A stretch of DNA of 64,000 nt from Acinetobacter kookii. GTDB taxonomy: Bacteria; Pseudomonadota; Gammaproteobacteria; Pseudomonadales; Moraxellaceae. Under the pieces are notes generated by a model. It saw only the letters and a list, made by a program, of their open reading frames with translations, was not told where the DNA came from and did no database searches. Location of the stretch: contig NZ_FMYO01000001.1 in the NCBI RefSeq assembly GCF_900096895.1, positions 868,001 to 932,000 on the forward strand. The letters run 5' to 3'. The translations under genes were made by a program, and so were the position numbers. This document shows positions 1 through 8,472 of this stretch, one piece after another (within the stretch, counting starts at the first letter, position 1; each line of letters begins with the position of its first letter).

Positions 1-494
1 TCAGGACGTGGCGGACAGCCCGGGATGTACACATCGACAGGGATGATTTTATCCACACCTTGTACAACCGAATAAATGTCGTACATACCACCCGAGTTTG
101 CACAAGCACCCATTGAAATCACCCATTTAGGCTCTAACATTTGCTCGTATAAACGCTGGATTACAGGTGCCATTTTCACGAAGCAGGTCCCTGCAACGAT
201 CATTAAGTCCGCCTGACGTGGCGAAGCACGAATAACCTCGGCACCGAAACGCGACATATCATGCACACCCGTCAAAGTGGTTGCATATTCTACGTAACAG
301 CATGAAGTACCAAAGTTAAAAGGCCATACAGAGTTTTTACGGCCCCAGTTTACAGCTGTATGCATTACATCCTCTAAACGAGTCATGAACACATTTTTAT
401 TCACTTCTTCTTCAAGCGGATCGGTAACGATTTGACGCTCTTGAAGTGGATATTGATCAGCATCCGGATTCGCACGGGTTAATGTATATTTCAT
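1..494 (-). CDS. nuoB: NADH-quinone oxidoreductase subunit B (partial)
   Basis: Peripheral-arm subunit of respiratory complex I that carries the terminal Fe-S cluster N2, next to the quinone site. Translation from the ATG at 492-494 gives [20 protein letters not shown] and continues open to the window edge, so the C-terminus is missing. The expected cluster cysteines are visible: the CC pair in [20 protein letters not shown] and [10 protein letters not shown] strong Shine-Dalgarno (AAGGAG) precedes the start. It lies 7 bp downstream of nuoA on the same strand, the usual start of a nuo operon, and the rest of the operon should lie beyond position 1. Identity is secure. Confidence 0.95.
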   Translation of the reverse strand, partial: MKYTLTRANPDADQYPLQERQIVTDPLEEEVNKNVFMTRLEDVMHTAVNWGRKNSVWPFNFGTSCCYVEYATTLTGVHDMSRFGAEVIRASPRQADLMIVAGTCFVKMAPVIQRLYEQMLEPKWVISMGACANSGGMYDIYSVVQGVDKIIPVDVYIPGCPPRP

Positions 495-501
495 TCCCGG
501 G

Positions 502-1047
502 TTACTCCTTACTAGATGATGTAGTCGCAGATTTTTTCACACGACCAGATGATTGAGCTGGAATCTGACCTGTAGGGTCAACAACCAACTCTTCAATAGA
601 ATTGAAGCGTGTAATGTCGGCAAGGTTCATATTCGGTGAACCCACTTTCGATTTCATCACTGCCGCTTTGAGACGATCGGTTGGTGCCCAGTTTAATGCC
701 CCTACAGCAATGGCATAAATCAAAGCAATCAATAAATCGACCACAAAAATCACAACGGTGGTAAAACCGAACCAACCTACTTCACGAACTGATGTAGCCC
801 ATGCGTAGAGATACAGTGCTTCCAGGTCAAATACCACAAAGAAAATAGCAACCAAGTAGAACTTTGCAGACAAGCGGATGCGTGCTCCACCCGCACCTAC
901 TACACCTGACTCAAATTGCTCTTGCTTTGCACGGCCCCATGATTTACCCCCAAGGAGTAAAGGAACTGTGAGCATAAAGACACAAAGAAATGTAACGCCG
1001 ATCACGAAGGCAATAATTGCCCAATCGTATGGAGTAATGGCACTCAT
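502..1047 (-). CDS. nuoA: NADH-quinone oxidoreductase subunit A
   Basis: Membrane subunit of complex I. The 181-residue product has three hydrophobic segments (about residues 10-32, 64-86 and 92-118) and the NuoA signature [20 protein letters not shown] followed by [15 protein letters not shown], whose acidic residues are typical of the family. It is longer than enterobacterial NuoA (about 147) because of a polar C-terminal tail ending in [16 protein letters not shown]; from memory this is normal in Acinetobacter. The start has CAGGAG upstream. It is the first gene of the nuo operon, so the operon promoter should lie in the AT-rich DNA upstream. Confidence 0.95.
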   Translation of the reverse strand: MSAITPYDWAIIAFVIGVTFLCVFMLTVPLLLGGKSWGRAKQEQFESGVVGAGGARIRLSAKFYLVAIFFVVFDLEALYLYAWATSVREVGWFGFTTVVIFVVDLLIALIYAIAVGALNWAPTDRLKAAVMKSKVGSPNMNLADITRFNSIEELVVDPTGQIPAQSSGRVKKSATTSSSKE

Positions 1048-1606
1048 GCGGGGATAACTCCTGGCAGGCCTAATTTATTAACAAAGAATGTATGTATTGG
1101 CCTTCAAATACACCAAACACAAAATTAATCCCGCCAATTGTACCTGATTTATGATTTCACTTGCTAGCTTATAAGCCTTAGTCTTTTGGATGATTTTTTC
1201 GGCATTCCTGCTTTTAATTTGCATTTATTCCTTTACAGCACACCTTAATCGTTTTATTTAATAAAAACGTTTATTTTTATTAAATTTTCTCACATTAAGA
1301 TTTTTTGAGGAAATCTTGCCCATTTATTTTTCAATCTAAAAATGCATTATTGCTGAATATTCTATCAATTTTAAAAGCCCAGTTTATTTTGAGTATTTAT
1401 TTAAAAAATGATTGGAACCACGAGAATTGACTAAATTTTATACCGAATTAAAAATAAACTACCCTTCTTTGCTTTATAAGCTACCTCATATTTTTTGCAT
1501 AAGCTGCTTTATTCTTGTGGCTTTTTTGCAACACTTTGACATGCGTTTAACAGTTTGTGATATTTGTATTTAAAACTCAAAAAGTGAATAGACAGGAGAA
1601 ACTATA
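1048..1606. other. AT-rich intergenic region between divergent genes
   Basis: This 559 bp stretch separates nuoA (leftward) from the gene at 1607 (rightward) and has no credible ORF. It must contain both promoters. The one clear structure is a perfect 11-bp inverted repeat, TTTAATAAAAA at 1257-1267 and TTTTTATTAAA at 1274-1284, with a 6-nt loop. It is purely A/T, so it may be only composition. I could not assign a specific operator. Confidence 0.5.
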
Positions 1607-1963
1607 ATGACATTAAAATATGCCCATGAATCTGAATATTTCTTCTTTGCACAACTGTTAGTGCACCATGTGGAAAGATACATTGATAAACACCCAGATG
1701 CACGTGATGCCATTTTTGACCTGCGTGATATTTATGATCTTTTTCGCCAGGACTTTGCCTCCACCACCACCAATCTCGAAGCTATTTTAAACGTTGCCGA
1801 TGAATACAGAGTCGAAACATTAAATGGGGACCAGAAATTGATTAGCCATTATGCAATTGACCCCAAAAACAATTCTTTGCTGCTAGATTTTAATGCCGAT
1901 GCCCTTGCCAGTTTAAAACAGGGAAAAAGCCTGATTGAACCAGATGCCACCAGTCATGAATAA
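1607..1963 (+). CDS. Uncharacterised small cytosolic protein
   Basis: An 118-residue, acidic, soluble-looking protein with no signal peptide or membrane segment and an N-terminal MTLKYAHESEYFFFAQLLVH. I do not recognise a named domain. The start is supported by AGGAGA 8 bp upstream, and the gene ends just before a strong terminator shared with the convergent bfmS. Its composition is ordinary for the window and the length and ribosome binding site look genuine. It is probably a conserved genus-level hypothetical; nothing in the sequence shows a function. Confidence 0.75.
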   Translation: MTLKYAHESEYFFFAQLLVHHVERYIDKHPDARDAIFDLRDIYDLFRQDFASTTTNLEAILNVADEYRVETLNGDQKLISHYAIDPKNNSLLLDFNADALASLKQGKSLIEPDATSHE

Positions 1964-1967
1964 AACT

Positions 1968-1995
1968 AAAAAAGCACCGGATTCGGTGCTTTTTT
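1968..1995. terminator. Bidirectional rho-independent terminator
   Basis: Stem AGCACCG (1973-1979), loop GATT, stem CGGTGCT (1984-1990), with an A-run on the left and a T-run on the right. It can end transcription of both the 1607 gene and the convergent bfmS. Confidence 0.9.
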
Positions 1996-2000
1996 ATGAG

Positions 2001-3668
2001 CTAAAATTCTGTATTTAAGATCCCGTCTTTTACAACATGGGCTTTCTTTTTGGTTTTATTAAAGCGTTGCGCAGGCCATGACATGGTGAAACGTGCCCCG
2101 CCTAAAACCGGGCTTTGATCAACTTCAATTTTCCCGCCAAACCAGTAAGCAATACGGCTCACAATGGACAGGCCCAATCCATACCCTCCAGAAGCACGGG
2201 TACGGCTATCATCCAGACGGGCAAAGGCTTCAAAGATACGCTGACGCTCCTCCTCGGGAATACCGGCACCGTCATCCTCCACCTGGACATAGGCCAGTCC
2301 TGCATCATTGATGCCACCACTGACAATTACTTTATGATCACAATAGCGAACTGCGTTGCCGACCAGATTTTGCACCACACGATGCAAGTAACGCCGCTCG
2401 GCATCCACCACTATACTAATGGGTGGCGCTTTGAGTTCAATTTCTTTTTGAGTTTTCAGTGCTTCGGTTTCAATCACCACCTGATCCAGCACTTCAAACA
2501 GTACGATTTTTTCAAAATCTAAAGATGGTGTGCCCTGCTCCAGTTTTGCATAGGTCATAATTTCATCAATCAAGGTATTGAGCGCTTCAATATCCTTATC
2601 AATCTGTTCGACCTGCTGCAGACGATACTCATAGTCATCTTCTTCGGCCAGCATTTCCATGCCGAAACGAATGCGCGCCACAGGCGTACGCAATTCATGC
2701 GAAACTGCTCGCATCAGCTCGCGCTGCGCTTCAATCAAACGCTGAATATGATCGGACATACTGTTGTAATTGGTCGCCAGGCTAGCCATTTCATCAGTAC
2801 CATCGACCGGCAAACGCAAGGTCATGTCACCCGATTTCATGCGATGCAAGGCGTAATTCACCTCGCGTAAGCGACGCTGCATAGGCACCAGCAAGCCATA
2901 CACCCCAAGGCTTAACACAAACAAACTGAGCAAGGTAATGCCTGCAGCCAACTGGAAAGGCATCCAGTTAAATAATGGGACAGGTCCTAAAACCAGCACC
3001 TCGGAAGGTGAGCTGGGCATAGGCGAAACAATCGAGATGGTGGTACCCCGAACCGAAGCATTGTCACGGTACAGAATAATACTGTGATCCAAGCGAAGCC
3101 GGCCGATTTGTTCGGAATCAAGCGGCAGGTTTTGCACTTTTTCAATGGCAATAGGATAAGAAAAATTCGATTGAATTTTGGCGAGATATTCTTTTTCCTG
3201 CCCAGGGTAATACACCAGATAATCCAGAATAAAAATCGGCAAGGCTTTCATCTGGCGCTCACCTATTTTATTCACTTTCACATACAGCAAATGCCGGGGA
3301 TCATCCTTCAGGCCAAGAATGATATAGGCAATGGAATTTTCTGCATCGTAACGGACGGCTGCTTTACGCTCTTCAATCCGTTTTCTCTCGGTACGGGATA
3401 AATCCACCTTAGCTGCATCAACATAATAAATCGGCAACTCAAGCAAATCAGATGCATCAGAAATCCAGTCTTTTTTCTGCTGTTCATTCGGCTGTCGGGC
3501 AATCCCTTCGCTAATAATATAGGAAATTCCGTCGGTTAAAGATTCACGATACTCTTGCGCACGCTGGTAATTGATGATTTGTACCAACAGATAGCCAAAT
3601 AAGGCGACCAAGGCCACTAAAATCACCAACCCCGCATAAATGCGCAAGAATATACTGTGTTTAAACAC
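2001..3668 (-). CDS. bfmS: Sensor histidine kinase BfmS
   Basis: Membrane sensor kinase of the BfmRS two-component system, known in Acinetobacter baumannii to control envelope, capsule and biofilm genes. The 555 residues show a transmembrane helix at about 10-30, a periplasmic sensor region, a second helix at about 238-262, a HAMP linker, the phospho-acceptor motif SHELRTP (His about 324), and an ATPase domain with an N box (NLVGNAVRYCD), G1 (DDGAGIPEEE) and G2 (GGYGLGLSIV). It lies 31 bp downstream of bfmR, so the two are probably one transcript. The architecture is also RstB-like; BfmS is chosen because of length, partner and genus. Confidence 0.93.
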   Translation of the reverse strand: MFKHSIFLRIYAGLVILVALVALFGYLLVQIINYQRAQEYRESLTDGISYIISEGIARQPNEQQKKDWISDASDLLELPIYYVDAAKVDLSRTERKRIEERKAAVRYDAENSIAYIILGLKDDPRHLLYVKVNKIGERQMKALPIFILDYLVYYPGQEKEYLAKIQSNFSYPIAIEKVQNLPLDSEQIGRLRLDHSIILYRDNASVRGTTISIVSPMPSSPSEVLVLGPVPLFNWMPFQLAAGITLLSLFVLSLGVYGLLVPMQRRLREVNYALHRMKSGDMTLRLPVDGTDEMASLATNYNSMSDHIQRLIEAQRELMRAVSHELRTPVARIRFGMEMLAEEDDYEYRLQQVEQIDKDIEALNTLIDEIMTYAKLEQGTPSLDFEKIVLFEVLDQVVIETEALKTQKEIELKAPPISIVVDAERRYLHRVVQNLVGNAVRYCDHKVIVSGGINDAGLAYVQVEDDGAGIPEEERQRIFEAFARLDDSRTRASGGYGLGLSIVSRIAYWFGGKIEVDQSPVLGGARFTMSWPAQRFNKTKKKAHVVKDGILNTEF

Positions 3669-3699
3669 GAAGCTGTCCTATAAAATTAGCAGGCAGACA

Positions 3700-4413
3700 T
3701 TAAAGACCGGTTTCTTTAACGAACAAATATCCTTTACTACGTACCGTTTTAATACGTTTTGGATTTTCAGGATCATCGCCAATTTTTGGACGTATACGTG
3801 AGATACGTACGTCAATTGAACGGTCCTGACCGTCATATTCAATACCGCGCAAACGCTCAAAAATATCTTCACGGGAAAGAATACGACCCGCATTTGAAGC
3901 CAGCAGCCATAACAGGTCATATTCAGCGCTAGTGAAGTCGACCAATTCGCCATTCAAAGTTACTGATCGACCACCATTATCGATGACAAGATCATCAAAT
4001 TCTATACGTTGAGCCACTTCATCTTCAGGAGCCTTGTCTGTACGGCGCAGCAAGGCACGGATACGGGCAAGCAACACGCGGGGTTGAACAGGTTTGGCGA
4101 CGTAGTCATCCGCACCCATTTCCAGACCCAACACCTGGTCCATGTCTTCAGTACGTGCGGTCAGCATTAGAATTGGCTGATGATAATGTGGACGTACTTC
4201 ACGACAAATGGTTAAACCATCCGCACCCGGTAACATGACATCAAGTACCACCAAATCCGGTTGTTCAGCAATGATACGACGGATTGCACGATTACCATCA
4301 GGTTCTACCCCAACTTCCAATCCATTACGGATAAGGTATTCTTGAGTCAAACGTGCAAGACGTTCATCGTCTTCAACAATTAAAATTTTAGGTAACTTTT
4401 CTTCTTGGCTCAT
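3700..4413 (-). CDS. bfmR: Response regulator BfmR (OmpR family)
   Basis: DNA-binding partner of BfmS. The 237-residue protein has a receiver domain (about 10-125) with acidic pair EDD at 15-17, phospho-acceptor Asp58 in LVVLDVMLP, Thr in MLTARTED and Lys in VAKPV. A C-terminal winged helix (about 140-235) contains FTSAEYDLLWLLASNAG and the recognition region DRSIDVRISRIRPKI. Asp58 matches the position reported for A. baumannii BfmR. It is the first gene of bfmRS. A perfect palindrome about 80 bp upstream of the start could be an autoregulatory site. Confidence 0.95.
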   Translation of the reverse strand: MSQEEKLPKILIVEDDERLARLTQEYLIRNGLEVGVEPDGNRAIRRIIAEQPDLVVLDVMLPGADGLTICREVRPHYHQPILMLTARTEDMDQVLGLEMGADDYVAKPVQPRVLLARIRALLRRTDKAPEDEVAQRIEFDDLVIDNGGRSVTLNGELVDFTSAEYDLLWLLASNAGRILSREDIFERLRGIEYDGQDRSIDVRISRIRPKIGDDPENPKRIKTVRSKGYLFVKETGL

Positions 4414-4492
4414 AAAATGCCCCTTTATATTGGATTAAGGTATCCTTAAAAATCCATTGGATACGCTTTAATATATTCAGCAATATACACAC

Positions 4493-4507
4493 GTTTACAT
4501 TGTAAAC
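4493..4507. promoter_or_regulatory. Palindrome upstream of bfmR, possible operator
   Basis: GTTTAC-ATT-GTAAAC is a perfect 6-bp inverted repeat with a 3-nt centre, about 80 bp upstream of the bfmR start codon. It is a plausible operator, perhaps for BfmR itself, but only its position and symmetry support that. Confidence 0.35.
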
Positions 4508-4700
4508 AAGATACCGTTCACCAAACTGATACATCAAAGTAGCATTTTGTTATATTTTTTTTAAACATTGAATTTATTGAAATTTTCATATTCCAGTGAT
4601 TTTCACACAAATTTAAGAAACATTTAGTTACAAAATGTCTATTTTTTAATCCACGCTGCTATTTGCACAGTTTCTGACTAGTTAGCTCATTTCTTTTAAG

Positions 4701-4721
4701 TTATCCACAATGTTATCTATA
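4701..4721 (+). promoter_or_regulatory. DnaA-box pair upstream of nrdA
   Basis: TTATCCACA at 4701-4709 matches the DnaA-box consensus TTATNCACA exactly. TTATCTATA at 4713-4721 matches 7 of 9 in the same orientation, 12 bp along. In E. coli, DnaA binds upstream of nrdAB and couples dNTP supply to replication. The pair here lies about 290 bp upstream of the nrdA start. Confidence 0.5.
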
Positions 4722-4867
4722 AGCACATTTTTTTAGCTTTGTTATGCTATGCCTTGCCTGATAAGGCTTATAGAAAAATCAATAAAAATAGCAATATTTT
4801 TACAGAGATTAATGCATGTACTAAGAAAAATATTTAGCAAAATGTCAATATTGATCTACCCTAAATT

Positions 4868-4915
4868 TTCCCGTATCTTGTGTTCAATTAATTTTAAAAC
4901 CACTAGGTCTTGTGT
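4868..4915 (+). promoter_or_regulatory. Tandem NrdR boxes upstream of nrdA
   Basis: Two 16-bp elements start at 4868 and 4900, exactly 32 bp apart, about three helical turns. Both share TCTTGTGTT. Against the NrdR consensus ACACWATATATWGWGT the second matches 12 of 16 and the first 10 of 16. NrdR is the general repressor of ribonucleotide reductase genes and binds paired boxes at about this spacing. The downstream box ends 85 bp before the nrdA start. The nrdR gene itself is not in the window. Confidence 0.6.
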
Positions 4916-5000
4916 TTATTCCTCAAATACTGTGGCATAAAATTTGCCCAGTTCAAACGGTCCATAAACATAAAAATAGATGACAATGGAGCTATGCTAA

Positions 5001-7829
5001 ATGAGCGTAATCACTTCAACTCCTGGCCAACTTCAGGTGATTAAACGCACCGGTGATGTTGCCACTTTTGACGCAGAGAAAATTTCTGTAGCGATTGGTA
5101 AAGCTTTTTTGGCTGTAGAGGGCCAGCAAAGTGCTGATTCTAGCCGTATTCATGATCGTATCGAGCAATTGACTGAAATGGTGATGAATACGTTTAACCG
5201 TCGTTTACCGTCAGGCGGCACGATTCATATTGAAGAAATTCAAGACCAGGTTGAACTTGCGCTCATGCGTACAGGTGAACAAAAAGTTGCACGTGCGTAT
5301 GTCATCTACCGCGAACAACGCTCTGAAGCACGCAAACAGACTGGCGCTCATCACCATCCGACTTTACAAGTGACTGCTGCCAATGGTCAGCTTAAACCGC
5401 TTGACCTGGGTGCACTTGAAGCACATGTGGCAAAAGCAGCTGAAGGTCTGGAAGGCATTGACGTTAAAGCCATTGTCGATGAAACCGTAAAAAACCTGTA
5501 TAACGGCGTAAAAGAGTCCGACATCTCTACAACAATGATGATGGCGACGCGTACCCGTATTGAACAAGAACCCAACTATACTTATGTGACTGCTCGCCTG
5601 CTTCGTGACAATCTTGTGGCAACCGGTTTGGAGTTCCTGGGTTTAAGTACTGACACTCTAGAAAATGACGCTTTAGAAACCTTCCTGAAAAAAGGTGTAG
5701 AGCTGGATCTGTTATCAGCAGATCTATTGAATTTTGATCTGGCAAAACTGGCAGCAGCGATTCAGCCAGAACGCTCGAACCAGTTTACCTATTTAGGTCT
5801 GCAAACCTTATTTGACCGTTACTTTATCCACTCTGACGGCATCCGTTTCGAATTACCGCAATTGTTCTTTATGCGTGTGTCGATGGGTCTTGCGTTAAAT
5901 GAAGATGACAAAGAAGCACGTGCCATCGAATTCTATAACTTGCTGTCCAGCTTCGACTACATGGCATCTACACCTACCCTATTCAACTCTGGTACTTTGC
6001 GTCCACAGTTGTCGAGCTGTTACTTAACAACCATTGCCGATGACCTTTATAACATTTATGGTGCAATGCGTGACAACGCGATGCTGTCTAAATGGGCTGG
6101 CGGTTTAGGTAATGACTGGACCCCAGTTCGTGCCTTGAACTCATACATCAAAGGCACTAACGGTAAATCTCAAGGTGTTGTACCGTTCCTGAAAGTTGCC
6201 AACGATACGGCTGTTGCGGTAAACCAGGGTGGTAAGCGTAAAGGTGCAGTGTGTGCATACTTAGAAACCTGGCACCTGGACATCGAAGAATTCCTGGAAC
6301 TGCGTAAGAACACGGGTGATGACCGTCGTCGTACCCATGACATGAACACTGCAAACTGGGTTCCAGACCTGTTCATGCAACGTGTCTTTGAAGATGCTGA
6401 ATGGACATTGTTCACGCCATCTGAAACGCCAGATCTTCACGATTTAACCGGTCAGGCATTTGCTGAACGCTATGCTTATTACGAAAGCATTGCCAAAGAA
6501 GCTGACATGCTGCACAAGAAAGTGCGTGCCAAAGACTTGTGGCGCAAAATGCTGTCTATGCTGTTTGAAACCGGCCATCCTTGGATCACATTCAAAGACG
6601 TATGTAACTTGCGTTCACCGCAACAACACGTAGGCGTGGTGCATTCATCTAACTTGTGTACTGAAATTACCTTAAATACCAACCAAGACGAAATTGCGGT
6701 ATGTAATCTGGGTTCGATTAACCTGGTACAGCACGTTCAAGGTGGTGTATTAGACCGTGAGAAGTTGGCACGTACCGTAAAAACAGCCGTTCGCATGCTC
6801 GACAACGTGATCGACATCAACTACTACGCTGTTCCGCAGGCAAAAAATTCTAACCTGAAACACCGTCCGGTCGGTATGGGTATCATGGGCTTCCAGGATG
6901 CTTTATATGAAATGAAACTGGCTTACGGTTCTGATGCTGCGGTTGATTTCGCTGACGAATCTATGGAAGTCATTTCTTACTACGCGATTCAAACCTCTAG
7001 CGACCTTGCACTTGAACGTGGTGCTTACGAAACATTTAAAGGATCACTTTGGGATCAAGGCATCTTGCCAATCGATTCTTTAGACATCGTGGCGAAATCA
7101 CGTCCAGAACGCATGTTTGAAGTTGACCGTACACAACGTCTGGACTGGGACACTTTACGTGCCAAAGTTCAAAAAGACGGTATGCGTAACTCGAACGTAA
7201 TGGCGATTGCACCAACTGCAACCATTTCAAACATCTGTGGCGTGTCTCAGTCGATCGAACCGACGTTCCAGAACCTGTATGTAAAATCCAACCTTTCTGG
7301 TGAATTCACAGTGATCAACCCGTACCTGGTACGTGCGTTAAAAGATCGCGGTCTTTGGGATTCAGTGATGGTGAACGACCTGAAACACTTCGAAGGTTCT
7401 GTTCAGAAGATTTCACGTATTCCTGAAGAGCTTAAAGCGATTTTCGCAACTGCGTTTGAAGTTGAACCACGCTGGATTGTGGATGCTGCATCACGCCGTC
7501 AAAAATGGATCGACCAGGCTCAGTCGCTTAATCTGTACATCTCTGGTGCAAACGGCAAGAAACTTGACCTGACCTATAAAATGGCATGGTTACGTGGTCT
7601 TAAAACAACGTATTACCTTCGCGCATTGGGTGCAACTTCTGCCGAGAAATCGACTATTAACACCGGCGCATTGAACGCAGTTAAACCTGCCACTATTGCA
7701 GCACCTGTTACTGCTGCGGTAGCACCTGAAGTGAAAGCTGAAGCAACTGTTGAAGAAGATTTCGCTCAAGCAGCACCAGTGCCAATGGCATGTTCAATTG
7801 ACAACCCGGATTGTGAGGCTTGTCAGTAA
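5001..7829 (+). CDS. nrdA: Class Ia ribonucleotide reductase, alpha subunit
   Basis: Catalytic subunit that reduces ribonucleoside diphosphates to deoxyribonucleotides. The 942 residues begin with two ATP-cone-like regulatory domains (about 10-110 and 120-220), as in Pseudomonas NrdA; E. coli has one. The catalytic barrel carries the first redox cysteine in QLSSCYLTT and the radical-site motif SSNLCTEIT (N-x-C-x-E). The C-terminal shuttle cysteines sit in DNPDCEACQ, preceded by an Ala/Pro/Glu-rich flexible linker. GGAG lies 10 bp upstream of the ATG. It probably forms an operon with two mini-ORFs and nrdB. The doubled cone suggests tight dATP/ATP control. Confidence 0.96.
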   Translation: MSVITSTPGQLQVIKRTGDVATFDAEKISVAIGKAFLAVEGQQSADSSRIHDRIEQLTEMVMNTFNRRLPSGGTIHIEEIQDQVELALMRTGEQKVARAYVIYREQRSEARKQTGAHHHPTLQVTAANGQLKPLDLGALEAHVAKAAEGLEGIDVKAIVDETVKNLYNGVKESDISTTMMMATRTRIEQEPNYTYVTARLLRDNLVATGLEFLGLSTDTLENDALETFLKKGVELDLLSADLLNFDLAKLAAAIQPERSNQFTYLGLQTLFDRYFIHSDGIRFELPQLFFMRVSMGLALNEDDKEARAIEFYNLLSSFDYMASTPTLFNSGTLRPQLSSCYLTTIADDLYNIYGAMRDNAMLSKWAGGLGNDWTPVRALNSYIKGTNGKSQGVVPFLKVANDTAVAVNQGGKRKGAVCAYLETWHLDIEEFLELRKNTGDDRRRTHDMNTANWVPDLFMQRVFEDAEWTLFTPSETPDLHDLTGQAFAERYAYYESIAKEADMLHKKVRAKDLWRKMLSMLFETGHPWITFKDVCNLRSPQQHVGVVHSSNLCTEITLNTNQDEIAVCNLGSINLVQHVQGGVLDREKLARTVKTAVRMLDNVIDINYYAVPQAKNSNLKHRPVGMGIMGFQDALYEMKLAYGSDAAVDFADESMEVISYYAIQTSSDLALERGAYETFKGSLWDQGILPIDSLDIVAKSRPERMFEVDRTQRLDWDTLRAKVQKDGMRNSNVMAIAPTATISNICGVSQSIEPTFQNLYVKSNLSGEFTVINPYLVRALKDRGLWDSVMVNDLKHFEGSVQKISRIPEELKAIFATAFEVEPRWIVDAASRRQKWIDQAQSLNLYISGANGKKLDLTYKMAWLRGLKTTYYLRALGATSAEKSTINTGALNAVKPATIAAPVTAAVAPEVKAEATVEEDFAQAAPVPMACSIDNPDCEACQ

Positions 7830-7958
7830 TTTAAGCTTATACAGCTAAATTGAGATAATGATGATTACTAACATGACAACATGTTGTAAGTCAGATATCT
7901 GAATAGTTGTATTGGTTTGGATGTCCTGATTTTCAACATGTTTTCCTAGAGAAAGCAT

Positions 7959-8183
7959 ATGAATAAAACAGCATCAATGATTGGTGCGTGTATTTTAGCT
8001 ATTTTTGGTGGGACTGCTGGTTTGGGGATTTATCTATATAACTCTCAAACCACTAATGTTCAACGTAATGTACTAACACAGAGTAATAATGAAGGTTCTA
8101 ACCTAAATCACTCTTCTGTCCAAAATGTTACATATAACATCCACCACAATCACTATTACACCACTGAACAAAAAGCTAAATAG
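7959..8183 (+). CDS. Small N-terminally anchored protein of unknown function
   Basis: A 74-residue protein with one hydrophobic segment at about residues 7-27 (IGACILAIFGGTAGLGIYLY), followed by a polar tail rich in Asn, Gln, His and Thr ending in YNIHHNHYYTTEQKAK. It could be a signal anchor with a periplasmic tail. A purine-rich AGAGAAAG sits upstream of the start. It lies between nrdA and nrdB on the same strand, 129 bp after nrdA, so it is probably co-transcribed. I know no domain for it; the His/Tyr/Asn-rich tail hints at metal or nucleic-acid contact, but that is speculation. Confidence 0.6.
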   Translation: MNKTASMIGACILAIFGGTAGLGIYLYNSQTTNVQRNVLTQSNNEGSNLNHSSVQNVTYNIHHNHYYTTEQKAK

Positions 8184-8203
8184 AAAAATCAAAGGAACCC
8201 ACC

Positions 8204-8332
8204 ATGCTCCATATGACCCATAACTACCTGTTAGGACTTATTGCCTTGGTGGTTTCCTTTTGTTTTACCTTTTACGTGCCGATTGGTTATTTCTGGTTTA
8301 AAGCACGTCAACAGCGTAATCAAAATAAGTAG
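8204..8332 (+). CDS. 42-residue membrane miniprotein
   Basis: A short ORF starting MLHMTHNYLLGLIALVVSFC and ending FKARQQRNQNK. It has one hydrophobic helix (about residues 8-32) followed by a basic tail, so it is predicted to be a single-pass inner-membrane peptide with the C-terminus inside. AAAGGAACCC lies just upstream as a good ribosome binding site. It starts 20 bp after the preceding small gene and ends 140 bp before nrdB. The clean helix-plus-positive-tail design and the ribosome binding site argue that it is translated. Function unknown. Confidence 0.6.
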   Translation: MLHMTHNYLLGLIALVVSFCFTFYVPIGYFWFKARQQRNQNK

Positions 8333-8472
8333 TGAGGATATTTGCTCTTCCGTACAAAACAAGAGCACTCATCGACAAAACTTAATTTTGCTTACACAGA
8401 ATAAGCGTATAGTAGACATCTTCGTTTGTGAGATGTCAGATAACAGATATAAGCATCGAAGAGAGAATTGAT

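Larger units (their letters stand above)
4414..5000. other. Divergent regulatory region bfmR / nrdA
   Basis: 587 bp of AT-rich DNA between two divergent operons. It holds the palindrome near bfmR (4493-4507), DnaA-box candidates (4701-4721), a small hairpin with GCCTT at 4751-4755 and AAGGC at 4763-4767, NrdR-box candidates (4868-4915) and the nrdA ribosome binding site (GGAG at 4987-4990). Short AT-rich ORFs here lack ribosome binding sites. Confidence 0.6.

Noticed and set aside
2093-2522. ORFs antisense to bfmS
   Set aside because: Long antisense frames inside a well-supported kinase gene; no ribosome binding sites or motifs.
4749-4940. A 63-codon rightward ORF upstream of nrdA
   Set aside because: AT-rich, no ribosome binding site, and it overlaps the NrdR boxes; it is regulatory DNA.
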